Positions 53,408-64,000 of a stretch of DNA of 64,000 nt are shown here, one piece after another. The notes under the pieces were generated by a model that was not told the DNA's origin, ran no database searches, and was given only the letters and a program-made list of their open reading frames with translations. Within the stretch, counting starts at the first letter, position 1. Every line of letters begins with the position of its first letter. The DNA is from Holacanthus passer (Eukaryota; Chordata; Actinopteri; Pomacanthidae): contig JAFREQ010000041.1 of the NCBI GenBank assembly GCA_025331565.1, forward strand, positions 434,001 through 498,000. The letters are read 5' to 3'. A program made the position numbers and the translations under genes.

Positions 53408-53840
53408 CCTTCAAGGAATAATTCAGCATTTTCAAAATATGCTTATTGACTTTCTTTGGAGTTATTTCTTGAGAACTAATATTTGGCCAGCATGTCTGTG
53501 TAGTGTGTCTCTAGCTATACTGTGAGTTGTGTCAGGTATGCTCAATGAACAAAGATGTTGGTATTGGTCTTTATACAGTTATGATGTTACTAAACCTGGC
53601 ATCCTAACAGTGATGACAAGATCTCCAGAAGCTGTGCAAGGTCACTGTTCCCGGCTGCTGCTCAACAAGAAATAGTCCTAGAATGTGACTCTCCCTGTCA
53701 TTGCTTTCTTTTTTTAAAATACAGATAAAACAAATGAGACACAAGGTGTTAATTAGTGACATGTAGAGGTGTTTGTTGGTAAGAGCCAAGCTAGCCGCTT
53801 CCAGATGCTAAACGCGTCCTGGCTCCAGCTCCGTTAAAGC
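53408..53840. mobile_element. Diverged MITE
   Basis: It starts CAAGGAATAATTCAGCATTT, then TCAAAATATGCTTATTGAC, and ends in GTTAATTAGTGACATGTAGA, GGTGTTTG and GAGCCAAGCTAGCCGCTTCC. These are both ends of a common teleost MITE with a divergent middle. Confidence 0.5.
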
Positions 53841-56800
53841 CCCTGAAAACAGTCATGATCACTTTCATGACTTAATAAGCAGCAAATCCGATTTTACACA
53901 CCAAAGTGTGCTTCCAGGTGTTGGGGAGTACTAGCCTTTCGTAGCTCCAGAGGCAGCTGACTGAAGTCTGATAAATGTCCTCAGGTGATGTCACTTGGGT
54001 CTGCGTCAGTTGGGTCTGAACACTATGAGTTTGAAAATGAAATGTGGGGGTGAGGAGTGCTTCATCAGCATTGTATGGGTGTGGTTCGAACAAATGTGAC
54101 CAAACAACCCACCAACTTACATCAAAATTCTGATTCAAATGTGGCTAAATCCTGATTGGTGCATGGTAACACAAGTGAGAACTGAAACAAGAAGTACAGA
54201 AATCAAAAACGTTTTAACTCTGGCAAAATATATTTTGTTCACATAGGATCTCATCGGAAGTTGTTTAAAAAAAATAGGTTTTCAGGACCTGAAAAAAAAA
54301 ACAGACATGGTTGGTCCACCTTCTAATCTCACTCTTAGAAAGAAATTAAACAGGCACATTTACAGCAAGATTGGAGTTCAACCAAACTCACTGACTGTCT
54401 AGCCAGAGTCTCTAAACAAATAAATAGTGAATGCATAAGACTAGTTCGATGACGGGAGGCAAGTGCTGAAGACACTGTGTTCTCTTATGTAATGCATTAT
54501 GTAAAACTCTTTTCCACTCATTGTGGGAGAAATTAATGTAATAATGTGCGTCTCCATTTTAAGCAGATCCTCAGTTACTGGAGATTATTACCAGTGGGAC
54601 TGTCAGATCTAATATGGAGCACCTTGAGGAGAAGTGGTGGAAAAAAGGAGTGTGGATGATGGGAAAAACAGGAGTCAATACAAGAAACGGGGAATCCAAC
54701 ATCCAATGACTCGACACAAAAAGGATCTTCACGCAAGAGAAACAGGAGTTAAGTGTGAACAAATAGAGGAAAAAAGGAAATCTTGAGAAAAAGCCTGACA
54801 TGACAGGTGCTACAGATTTAATAATGAGTGAGGAGAACTGTTAGAGCTGAGTGGTTGCCACAGTGTTAGAGGATGCTGTGTGTGTTTGTATGTGTCTGGA
54901 CTCTGATCAGGGGCGGCAATCTCTCGCCAGACAACAAGAGAGATTTCCAAGCTCTGCCTGCCCTCCTTTTCTCAGCTCCGATGAAATTTGATATTCACGG
55001 CGTGTCTCGCTCTCTGCCACACATCACAAGAAGTAGGGACAGCAGCACGGCTGGTGCATTGAGCGAGCGAGACCCACACACATGCTCGCTCGCTCTCTCT
55101 TCTTCTCAGCGCCCTCCCCTTCCTTTTCCCACCCCTCCACTCTCAATCTAACACAGGGACAGCCATAAAGACACAAAGAAACACTCAATTGCAGCAGAGA
55201 TATTGCTGTGACTACAGCACCCATACAGTTGGAGAACAGAGAGCAGATGCAAAAAGAACGGAGGAGGTCTTGACAGAACTCCCCAAGGAATAAAAGGTTT
55301 TATTTCTGATGTCAAAAGTGGTAAATGTCTCCCAAAAATGTAAAACCATTTCACAAAAGACAACTGGAGACACTCAGACAGTTTTAAAGAGTTGGTGGCC
55401 TGTTAAGCAGCAGCAACAACCTGCTTTCACCATAGACACAAGCAGGCTGCATTAAAACTTATTCTCTCGCTCTCTAACATACACACATGCACGCACACAC
55501 ACGATCTGTGCTATTTTTGGAGCCGGGCTTCCAGAATATCCCTCCTCCCTCTCCCCTTTTTAATAAGCCTGCCCTCAAACTGACTGTACATTGCTATGGA
55601 ATTAAAAATTGATTAAAAAAAGACCCCTCAGTTCCCACTGCTGTGTCAGATTTTTAAAAATGGCCACAGAAAGACTGATGGCTGTTGGTCCATAGCTTCT
55701 AAAAAGAAAAGTGGGCTTTGCACAGGTAAAGGAATGTAATGACTTTAGGCAAATATGCTCTACCATTAAATGCATACATAGAGATCTAGTAAAATCTAGA
55801 GCTTATAAAAGACCAAAGTATATTTGTTGTAACACATTGTGATTTGAGATGTGGTTAACACTGCCCAGCAATGACTAATGAATAATGGTCCTGCAGCATA
55901 AAAAGAATTTAAATTTTTGAAAAACAATTATGCCCCCAATATCACAATTACATCCTCATTGTATTTTGATACTTGAGTTTGGGAGTCAGGAAATGTACCT
56001 TTAGTCAATTAGTCAGCCTGGTGCACCCTTTTTAGAAATCATTGGCTGGAAGAGTCATTATAAAGTCCAGGTGCTCCCCTGCTGTGGGAGAGTCACAGCA
56101 CTATCAATGCCCACCAACACTGCTAAACCTTGTCCTGAAAGTCATTATTAAACAAGGCTGATATTTGCATCATGCTTTTAGTGTGAGTCTGCAATAGGAT
56201 GATATGTATCGTGTGATGGTAGAAAAATGTATAGCAGAAAAATACCAAATACAGAAAATGTGCTATATCATGATATGCATCATTACCTGAATATGAAACT
56301 GTATCAAGATATGAGAATTTGGTCATGCTGTCACAACAAATCTATGGTCCAGTAATATAGTGGTGTGTTTAAACTGCAAGCAAAGCAAATTTAAGAGGTA
56401 GGAGGAATGCATATATGGTAATAAAAAGATGGAAGTGAATGCAGACTGATGTGATTTCACTCTGGTCAGGGTCAACTAAGGTGAAGATGTGCCCATGCAA
56501 ACTGAAAATGTTCAAACACAAATCACACAACACAACACACTCTGCACATAGTTGATGTGTTCAGCAACAGCTAACATCTGTACTGTTGTTACATTGGCTG
56601 AAAAAAAAAACCTTAATGCATTCAATCTGAACGTGCCATATGAGGTATTCCAATGTAATGTAATGTACTGAACAACAGTAATGCACACATGAACATCACT
56701 TTGCAATTGGTAGTATAGTAATAAGCAATGTAGTCTGATTTCATGTCAAAAGCAAAACAGCAATACTTTACATGTAGAGGCAGAAATCCTGTAAATCCTA

Positions 56801-56920
56801 TTGCACAATAATACAATAATCACAAAGCTCATGCGCAGAAGCAGTGGTGCATTCCTGTAATAACAGGAGACAGTGCTACTCTACTCCAATTTGCAGATAA
56901 TACATCCCCCCACCCTCCAT

Positions 56921-56962
<42 letters not shown>
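56921..56962. repeat. (CA)n microsatellite
   Basis: About 20 CA units, the longest pure dinucleotide run in the window. Confidence 0.95.
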
Positions 56963-56964
<2 letters not shown>

Positions 56965-59944
56965 CTCATTAACATCCACGCTGAATGGCACAGCATGGTA
57001 GGTTCAAAGCGTTCTCCCCCCTTGTGATTCAAGCTTTCCTTGGCCTGCCAAATTCTTTCATTCTTTTTAAACAAGGTCTTAATCTGCCTTGAAACACTGC
57101 AGAGTTCTCCTGCAGCAGTGCCAGTGGCCCTGGGGGAACACAGAGTGGGAAGTCTCCCTCTCTCACCAGCTCGGCAGACAAAGCCCCTCCTCTTTCTCTC
57201 TGTGGGGACAATGGAGCAGGAGGAGAGAGGAAGAGCCCAACACTGAGCAGAGGACCTGAAATGACCCAGCACCACGTGCCAACACAGGCTTCTCTCTTCA
57301 GACCACACAGAACCACATTACAGGAACCTGCTCTGGAAAACATGATTTGCTGGCAGGATGGGCAACTTTACAAACCTGTGGCCAACAACAACCCCTTAGC
57401 AGGCACTTCACATTAAACAGTGCCTTTTTCATACAGCTGCATCAAAAGACAAAATACTTCCCATTATCCCCAACTCCCTCCTCACCAATGGACATTCATC
57501 TCACCATGTATATGAACGAAATCACAACACCTCATTGGCTACACCATCTGGCATGCAGCTACCAGAAAAGAACAACAACTCCATCTCCAAGGCTCTGTCT
57601 CCTTGGGGGCTTACTCTGTCATAACCTGAATGCCCTCATGGCTTATGATACACACAGGGCAGGCACTACCTTTAAAATTAGATTTAAAGACAAGCTTGTT
57701 ACCACATGTTGAGATCAGTCAACAGACACTGCAAGGCCTGTGGCTCAATGGCACCTGTACTGTCAGGAAACGTTTATGTGTGTTAACCCTGTGATAGACT
57801 GGCAGCCTGGACATTCTTAATTCTACTGTAAGTCAACCTGGTGAACACAGTTGAGTCCCTTCACCTAAGGAGCTTGTCAGCAGAAAGGACCGCTGGTTCA
57901 GAGGACAGTGACAGCCATAAGAGAGGTTGGACTGGACAGACGGATGATTTTACAATGTTTACTATACAAACCACTGCTGTAGTGTTCATGGGCAAGACAC
58001 TAAATTAGCTCAGTGGCAGCTGAGCAGGTGCTTTGAACTCCCAGTGGAGGACTGAAACCATAAAAATAACACTAAGGGTCAAGCCTGTGTTATAAGGAAG
58101 TGGTTTCCAGTAGCGTAAAAAGACATCCAACAGCTACAGATGTTGATGCAAAGTCACCCATCCCACCTGACTCAGTGTGAATCAAGGTGACAGGAAATGC
58201 ATTGGGGACTAGGGATGTCACAGTGTGGAAAATTTCTGACCAGTTAATAAACTTGACAACACTGGTGTTACCAATTACGCCAGACATTTTCCAAGAAAAG
58301 ATATTCATCAAACTGAGCTGTTCTGAAAACACCCAGCTGGGAGCATTTGAGAGGGTTTTGGAGGCGTTTTTTCAGCTGAGGCTCTTTGGGTGCTCTGACA
58401 TGGAAAATCCACAGAACACAGAATTGATATTGTGGTTGTCCAAGGATGTCATCTGGCACAAACATGGATACTCAGAAACCAGCAGTATTACTTTCTCCTT
58501 CATTGTTAACATTGGTTTTTGTGGTATTGTCCAGGCCCTCCTCCACTGTGATTGGACGGCTGGGTAAAATGTGACAGTGATGAGTGCAGTGTTAACAAAA
58601 ATTGAAAATCTGTCTCTGGGAGACCAGAAAAAAATGCCAAACATGTAGCACTCAATGCAGAATAGATGCACGGCGCCTTGTCATACTGCTGACATTTCTA
58701 GCATTGTGTACATACCAAGTGCTCCCATTGCAAACAATTATAAAATACGCTGCCTCAGGAAAAAATGTTTTGGTGGACACACTCACTTACTCTACTCACA
58801 TAATAAGTAAAATCTGACTCCATGCTGTTCCTGATTCAGGAGGATGTGAGGATCTTTCCTGGCTTGGAAACGGTTAGTGACCACTGGGCCAGACAACCTG
58901 TGAAAAGCTTTTGGACTGAAACGTAAAACTAGGATAGTAGTGATTCTGCAGCCTCAAAATATTGCCTCCATCTGGTGCTCACGCCATTAAATGACAAGAC
59001 CTTGAGTTGCAGATACTGGCGATTGCTTGCAGCGCTACATTCAATGGCTATTCTACAGCCTTTGACAACAGGTCAAATATGATTTATACTGTTAATTCCC
59101 TGTGGAGTTCTGATAGTAGAGATGTCAGTTACATTTTAGTACCTTTCTATTTTCAGATGAATGATTACTGGTTGAATGATCTTTAATGCCTTTGATAAAT
59201 AAGTATTGTGTCCAACACATCATCTTTGGCTAAATCTTCTTCGTTAGCCACAAGCTATTCAGCTTCTGTGACTGTAATGCACCACAAAGGCCACCTGCGG
59301 TATCAAGGTATTCAGAGGGAGACCCACATTTTTACGGTTGACACAGGCCTGTGTGGAAGGGAGAGAGGGGAGGGTTCTGTTTACTTATTAAAGCTCTTCG
59401 CTGTGGCTGCCGTGACTGTGTCTGGACAAGCCTCTCTGAAACCAGATAGCACACTGGAAATGCCTTGGATGTTGGCAGGCACCTACAACAGAGACATGAC
59501 GGAAATGGTACCAGTGTTACCAGCACGACAGCACTGGAGAGGTGTGAGTGAGCTGCCCGGCACTGTGTGATGGCTGCAAACTGACTGGGGCACCTTTGGA
59601 GTCAAATGACAAACTCAAAGCCGAAACTAATCCAGGGCGTACTCCAATAATGCTAATAATGTCAGAAACTGAGTATGTGAGTCAGAGTGTGGGTGACAAT
59701 AATATAGTAAGAAGGTGAATGTCTACACGGCTAAATGGAGCATTCCTGTGTAACTTCCAACACTAGCTGTCAATCATACAAGATTCATACATCATGAAGA
59801 CCTTGTTTCCGTGTATTGTGTGTGTCAAACTCCACCACAGACAGCAGATTACAGAAGCAGCGTGCCTGTAAACCACACTGCGATGTACTCGTCAAACAGA
59901 CAGCCTACCCGCATTTGGCGCTCGGCAGGTGTTGATTTCGGACC

Positions 59945-60405
59945 ATGTTACAGGGTATTTCTGTGATAATGATATTCTTGACAATACAATGCAACACGCC
60001 AAAGACTAGAACTCACAATATCCATTGAGCTCTCCTCACTAGATTTTCGGCTCATCTCGTACTCAACCGGTTGCTTCTGCTTGAGGTGGTGAAAATATTT
60101 GGTTGTGTCGCCCCCCTTTGTTGTTACAGTCTTCTTCTCGTTTGTTGTACATCTGATCTTTTGCAACCAAACCACTTTCACACTACTGAAGTTGCTCCCC
60201 TCTTTGGAAGTCCTCCACCGAACCAGTAGCAATGTTACTTTCGGTTCAGTCATCCGTTACTGTGCATAAAAGTATGACATCATTACATCAACTTATATAT
60301 ATATATATATATATATAATGTCATTATAGCAATATGAATTTTTTTGTCATATTAAAATTAAACTGATAGTATTGTGAACAATATGATATGGTACACCCTT
60401 AATGA
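59945..60405. mobile_element. Dispersed repeat copy B (hAT-like MITE)
   Basis: This is a longer copy of the repeat at 47601-47890. The shared blocks run in the same order and orientation, but about 165 bp of interior sequence between them (near 59998-60188) is present only here. It is interrupted by a TA repeat at 60292-60317. Confidence 0.65.
60292..60317. repeat. (TA)n microsatellite
   Basis: About 12-13 TA units lie inside repeat copy B. Confidence 0.95.
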
Positions 60406-63400
60406 TCCAACTTTTTCTAATACCTCAACTATTATCTGGAGTACTGATCTGATACTGTTGCTCCCTTTTCCCCAAATTTTAAATCTGTGTACTTCACTGC
60501 ATGGAACTCATTAGGATAATTTTTATGTAAGGTAAAATGAGGCCAGGGATTGCTGTGGCACTAAAAGCTGAGTTGGCAGTCTGCCATAACTGAATGAATG
60601 TATCGAATGGCAAAAACACTGAACTTTATGATGCCATTGACAAAGGAATGTCATGGTCGTAACCCAATCTGCTTAATAAGGATACTACCAAGGATGATGC
60701 GGTGTATTAGATTGGTGTATCCCTATTATGTACGCAAACCAGAGACATCGCGATTCATGGTGGGTGCCCAAACCCCCAGGCCAACAGGATGATCAAAGAA
60801 TCAATTTAAACCCAAAAATGCTGCTGTTAGAAATGCAGTTCTAACCTATACAGTCCTAACCTCCTGGTAAAACTGTGCTGTCAGTACACCTGTGTCTACA
60901 GCAGTAAAACCTGAGTCTTCTGCATTTATTACACTGACCAACTTTAGTTAATCTCATATGAACAGAAGCTCAGAGTCCCCAAAGCCAAAATCCTGTAAAA
61001 CATTCCTTCTTCTGATTCAACTTCTAAAAAGCCCTGACAAGAAGCTGGGCCTCAATCTGTGGGCAAAAACATCACAGGATGAGGATTAGTGTGAAGCAGC
61101 ATTCAGTCTCTCTTTGTGACACTATTACCAACATGGCTCTGCTTCCCTCTGGTGAACTCACTGTTATCACATGTAATACACGTCAGAGTAAACCAGACAC
61201 TCCCTGAAAAAAAAACAGGAAAATCATGAGGACAAAAGAATGAAAATCAAATCCAGTGACACCACATTAACAAATAGGCATCTCACTGGAATATAAAATA
61301 ATTAGAAGCAACTGGAGTGGCAGTTAGAGGATGATAATTGAACCCAAGTAACTGACTGGGAGAGAGGAAAGTAAACAGTTACGAGGACAATGACCTTCTG
61401 CCTAATGAGCCACAGAGTCCTTCTGAATCCGCCTATTATCCTATTAATGGATCCGGGAGGAATTCCTTCAGATGGCATTAAGGGTTCCCCTGGAGAGAGC
61501 TAAACCTGAGGGGAGAGGGGCAGCGGGGAGGAGGCCCTCGGTATTATTCTTCCCTGCACTTCATGCTTCGCCCCCCTCATTCAGGTCAATTGGTCATGCA
61601 CTTCCTCCCTCTCTGTTCTTGCATACACCCAATAAACACTCAAGTGCATATGTCCAGGCAAGGAACCAAAACAGTGCGTCTCCTGCCGTCACAGGGCCCA
61701 GGGCCTGTCTGTGCAACTGTGCCAAGCTTGTCAGCCTCAAGGGTGGAGATCAGTGCTGTCAAAGTCTTAGCAGGATGAGGAGAGGCTCGCTGGTTACCGC
61801 CTTGGAGATTTTCAACCAACAAGCATGTCAATTAGGTTATTTTATTATTATGAGCATAATTTGATTCTGATCACGATGAGTGCATGTACAGTATGTGTGC
61901 AAAACAGTCGGGCTGGCCGAATGCTAACAAAGAGAGGGGAGGATAAAAAAATCAGGAAGCATGGCATCGAATTACACAGGACTGATTGGTGGGAGTGTGC
62001 ATGGCTTAGGTCAGGGAAGGACAGGGAATACAAGGCCCGGGGTTGTAGGCAGAGCCACATGGTGCAGATGCACTGCTGACCGCTTACACCAGGGTAAACA
62101 TGCTGATGAGATAAAAGCAGACACACATTAAGCAAATCTGCTCATGCATTCCTCCCTTCAGGCCAGACAATAAAAATCAGCATGGAGGCAACAGGAAATA
62201 TTAAAAAAGTAAGTCTTTTTGGGGAGGCGGGGCCTGTTTGTGAGCCACAGAGAAACAGAAAAGAAAGAGGGCCCTCTCCACTTCAATGTGTTCCAGATGG
62301 TGATGTAATTTTATTTCTGGAAACACAGAGTTGACTCTGACTCTGGCTCGCCACAAGTGATACAGTATATATATGAACAAGAGGAGAGTCAAACTCTGCA
62401 AATGTGTGGAGAACTCACGAAAGCACACAAACTACAGACACACTACTTTGTCATTACTGCAACTTGAAGCAAAATAATGAGAGAGTTTGAGCATTCAGAA
62501 ATATTTTAAAACACAAGAAGCCATGACATGTCAAACGAAGAAGAAATACTTAACACTCACTATGCACTTCTATCCTTGCATTTCTTGGTCAGCAATTAAA
62601 TTTAAACAAGTTTGTGACATTGACCAGCTTAACTCCTTTGTGCAAAAGGTCAGATTTCCTTCAGTTGTGTCCCTTCCATTGAAGTGCACGTTAAGATGAC
62701 ACTCCAGTGAATTTGATCTACTCATCAGAGGCTTGTTCAAGTCACTAAACTTGCAGCCAGTGTTCACCTGTTATAAATATGGCTGTGTTTCAAGTAGATA
62801 ATTGCTTTCTAAGTAGCATTGTGATAGTGGGAAACATGGCATCAGAACTAAGTGAAAGTGTCAGAAGTCAAATTGTTATTCTAAGCAAAGACAGGCTTTC
62901 TCAGTGTCATGTCACATGCACAGCTAGACCAAAGGGGGCAGTGCATAAACTGGATCAGTTGTATCCAAAGCACGATCAGGCAGAGCAGAAGTGACCACAC
63001 CATCAGAAGATCAATACATCAAGGTTTGTTGCTTGAGAGATAGAAAAACAACTTCATCACAGATACAGAATTTGCTACATAAAGAATGCAAGACTCCAAT
63101 CAGCAAAATCAGCATCTTCTAACCGTCTCAGAGGACCACTATCCTGGGTCGAACATGACCACAAAATGGATGGAAAGCATGAGAATTGTTATGACAATTG
63201 TCATAGCATTTCATCTGTAGCTGTTTTCTTGTAAAACATTTTCACATGCAATAGTACGAAAGGCACAAGTGTAATTAATAACATTAGCAATGGCTGCATT
63301 CCACGCAAGTCCTGTATTGTGCATGCTGGCTCAGTAAATGGCTTAAGACACAAGTGGATGAGCCATCAGTAATGTCATTGATTATACCTGTATTTCCTGC

Positions 63401-63689
63401 TTATCGACATCAAGCTCTCTTTTGGGTAAAACTGTGCTAAAATCAGACTTTTGTGGATGATGTGACAATTGGGAATAACTGTTGGTGATCACTTGCCTCT
63501 GAGTCTGACCAAAAGTAAACACAGTAAATGGTCCACTGGATTAGCTATTGATGTTAACTGCGCAGGGATCTACTTAAAGGGCAACCAGCCAGCCAAATGC
63601 AAAGTCACCATGACCTATAGTCAGAATGACTACAACTATGAGAAGACCAAGGTTGGAAAAATACCACAATTTCTTCAATATGGGTAGGG

Positions 63690-64000
63690 GTTGAAATAAT
63701 TGGTTAATATCTATTAATTCTTTAAGTTAATCAGCAGTCATTTTTAGTGCTAATCACATTAGTCACAAATGAAGCAAGGTGACGTTTTTAAATTGCTTGT
63801 ATTGTCTGAGCAACAGTCCAAAATCCAAAAATATTCCATTTATTATCACATAAGACAAAGAGAAGACATCAAATCCTCACATTTAAGACAGCAAAGGCAC
63901 TACTTGGTAGTCTTGCTTGAAAAATGACTTCTACAATGATCAGCTATTAATTAACTGATTGTTTCAGTTATAGATCAAACATTGTTAATTTTTCTCATTT
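63690..64000. repeat. ATTAATCGAT-type dispersed repeat (cut by window end)
   Basis: TAATTGGTTAATATCTATTA, then AAATTGCTTGTATTGTCTGA, ATAAGACAAAGAGAAGACAT, CAAATCCTCACATTTA and TTGCTTGAAAAATGACTTC follow the order of a teleost dispersed repeat seen in pieces at 39080-39270 and 3928-4012. Confidence 0.6.

Larger units (their letters stand above)
35498..64000 (-). other. 3' part of rev3l intron 1 (at least 28.5 kb)
   Basis: No exon of rev3l or any nested gene was recognised on either strand. The stretch holds microsatellites, MITEs, SINE pieces and AT-rich DNA, listed separately where definable. The intron interrupts a Gly codon near residue 46-47. In human REV3L an alternative 128 bp cassette exon has been reported at this junction, from memory; I could not identify an equivalent here. 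Confidence 0.75.

Noticed and set aside
54973..55145. GC-richer segment considered as a first exon or promoter of rev3l
   Set aside because: The minus strand does not encode the expected conserved N-terminal residues and no suitable donor is present.
56829..57308. 159-codon minus-strand open frame
   Set aside because: It runs through the CA microsatellite, which accounts for its Cys-Val run. No domain or similarity was found.
60598..60792. 64-codon plus-strand open frame with the look of a short ORF
   Set aside because: No similarity recognised, and it lies among repeats.

Overview
The window is vertebrate nuclear DNA, almost certainly from a ray-finned (teleost) fish. It shows a spliced gene with GT-AG introns, abundant CA/GT microsatellites, a Tc1 transposon remnant of the type common in salmonids and other teleosts, tRNA-derived SINEs, hAT-like elements and LINE fragments. 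The sequence does not let me name a species.

Only one gene is present, on the minus strand: rev3l, the catalytic subunit of DNA polymerase zeta, the B-family translesion polymerase. I resolved 28 coding exons between 35497 (5' side) and 466 (3' side), about 8.37 kb of coding sequence or roughly 2,790 codons. Every intron phase agrees once one missing base is allowed for. By comparison with vertebrate REV3L from memory, the first coding exon (about 46 residues, including the start codon) lies upstream beyond position 64000. The last roughly 200 residues, including the C-terminal cysteine-rich metal-binding region, lie downstream below position 1.

Layout in gene order: 35498-64000 is the 3' part of a first intron of at least 28.5 kb, with only repeats and no convincing nested gene. 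28934-35497 holds exons encoding the N-terminal domain. 18024-28338 holds short exons of the acidic, low-complexity middle region. 12636-16467 is the single 3.8 kb exon typical of vertebrate REV3L, ending in the first REV7 (MAD2L2) binding motif. 10827-11737 carries the second REV7 motif. 6074-10208 encodes the inactive exonuclease-like domain. 466-5185 encodes the polymerase palm, fingers and start of the thumb, with B-family motifs A (DFQSLYPSI), B (KLIANVTFGYT) and C (YGDTDS) intact.

Notable points: (1) exon 17 is one base short inside a run of four Cs at 9181-9184, an apparent frameshift that is either an assembly error or a real null allele; (2) two introns begin with GC rather than GT; (3) about 130 bp of the giant exon is copied in inverted orientation into an upstream intron at 18461-18597; (4) the donor site of exon 29 is the first unit of a GT microsatellite; (5) the introns hold several recognisable transposon relics. 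I found no CRISPR, operon, phage or undescribed multi-gene system.
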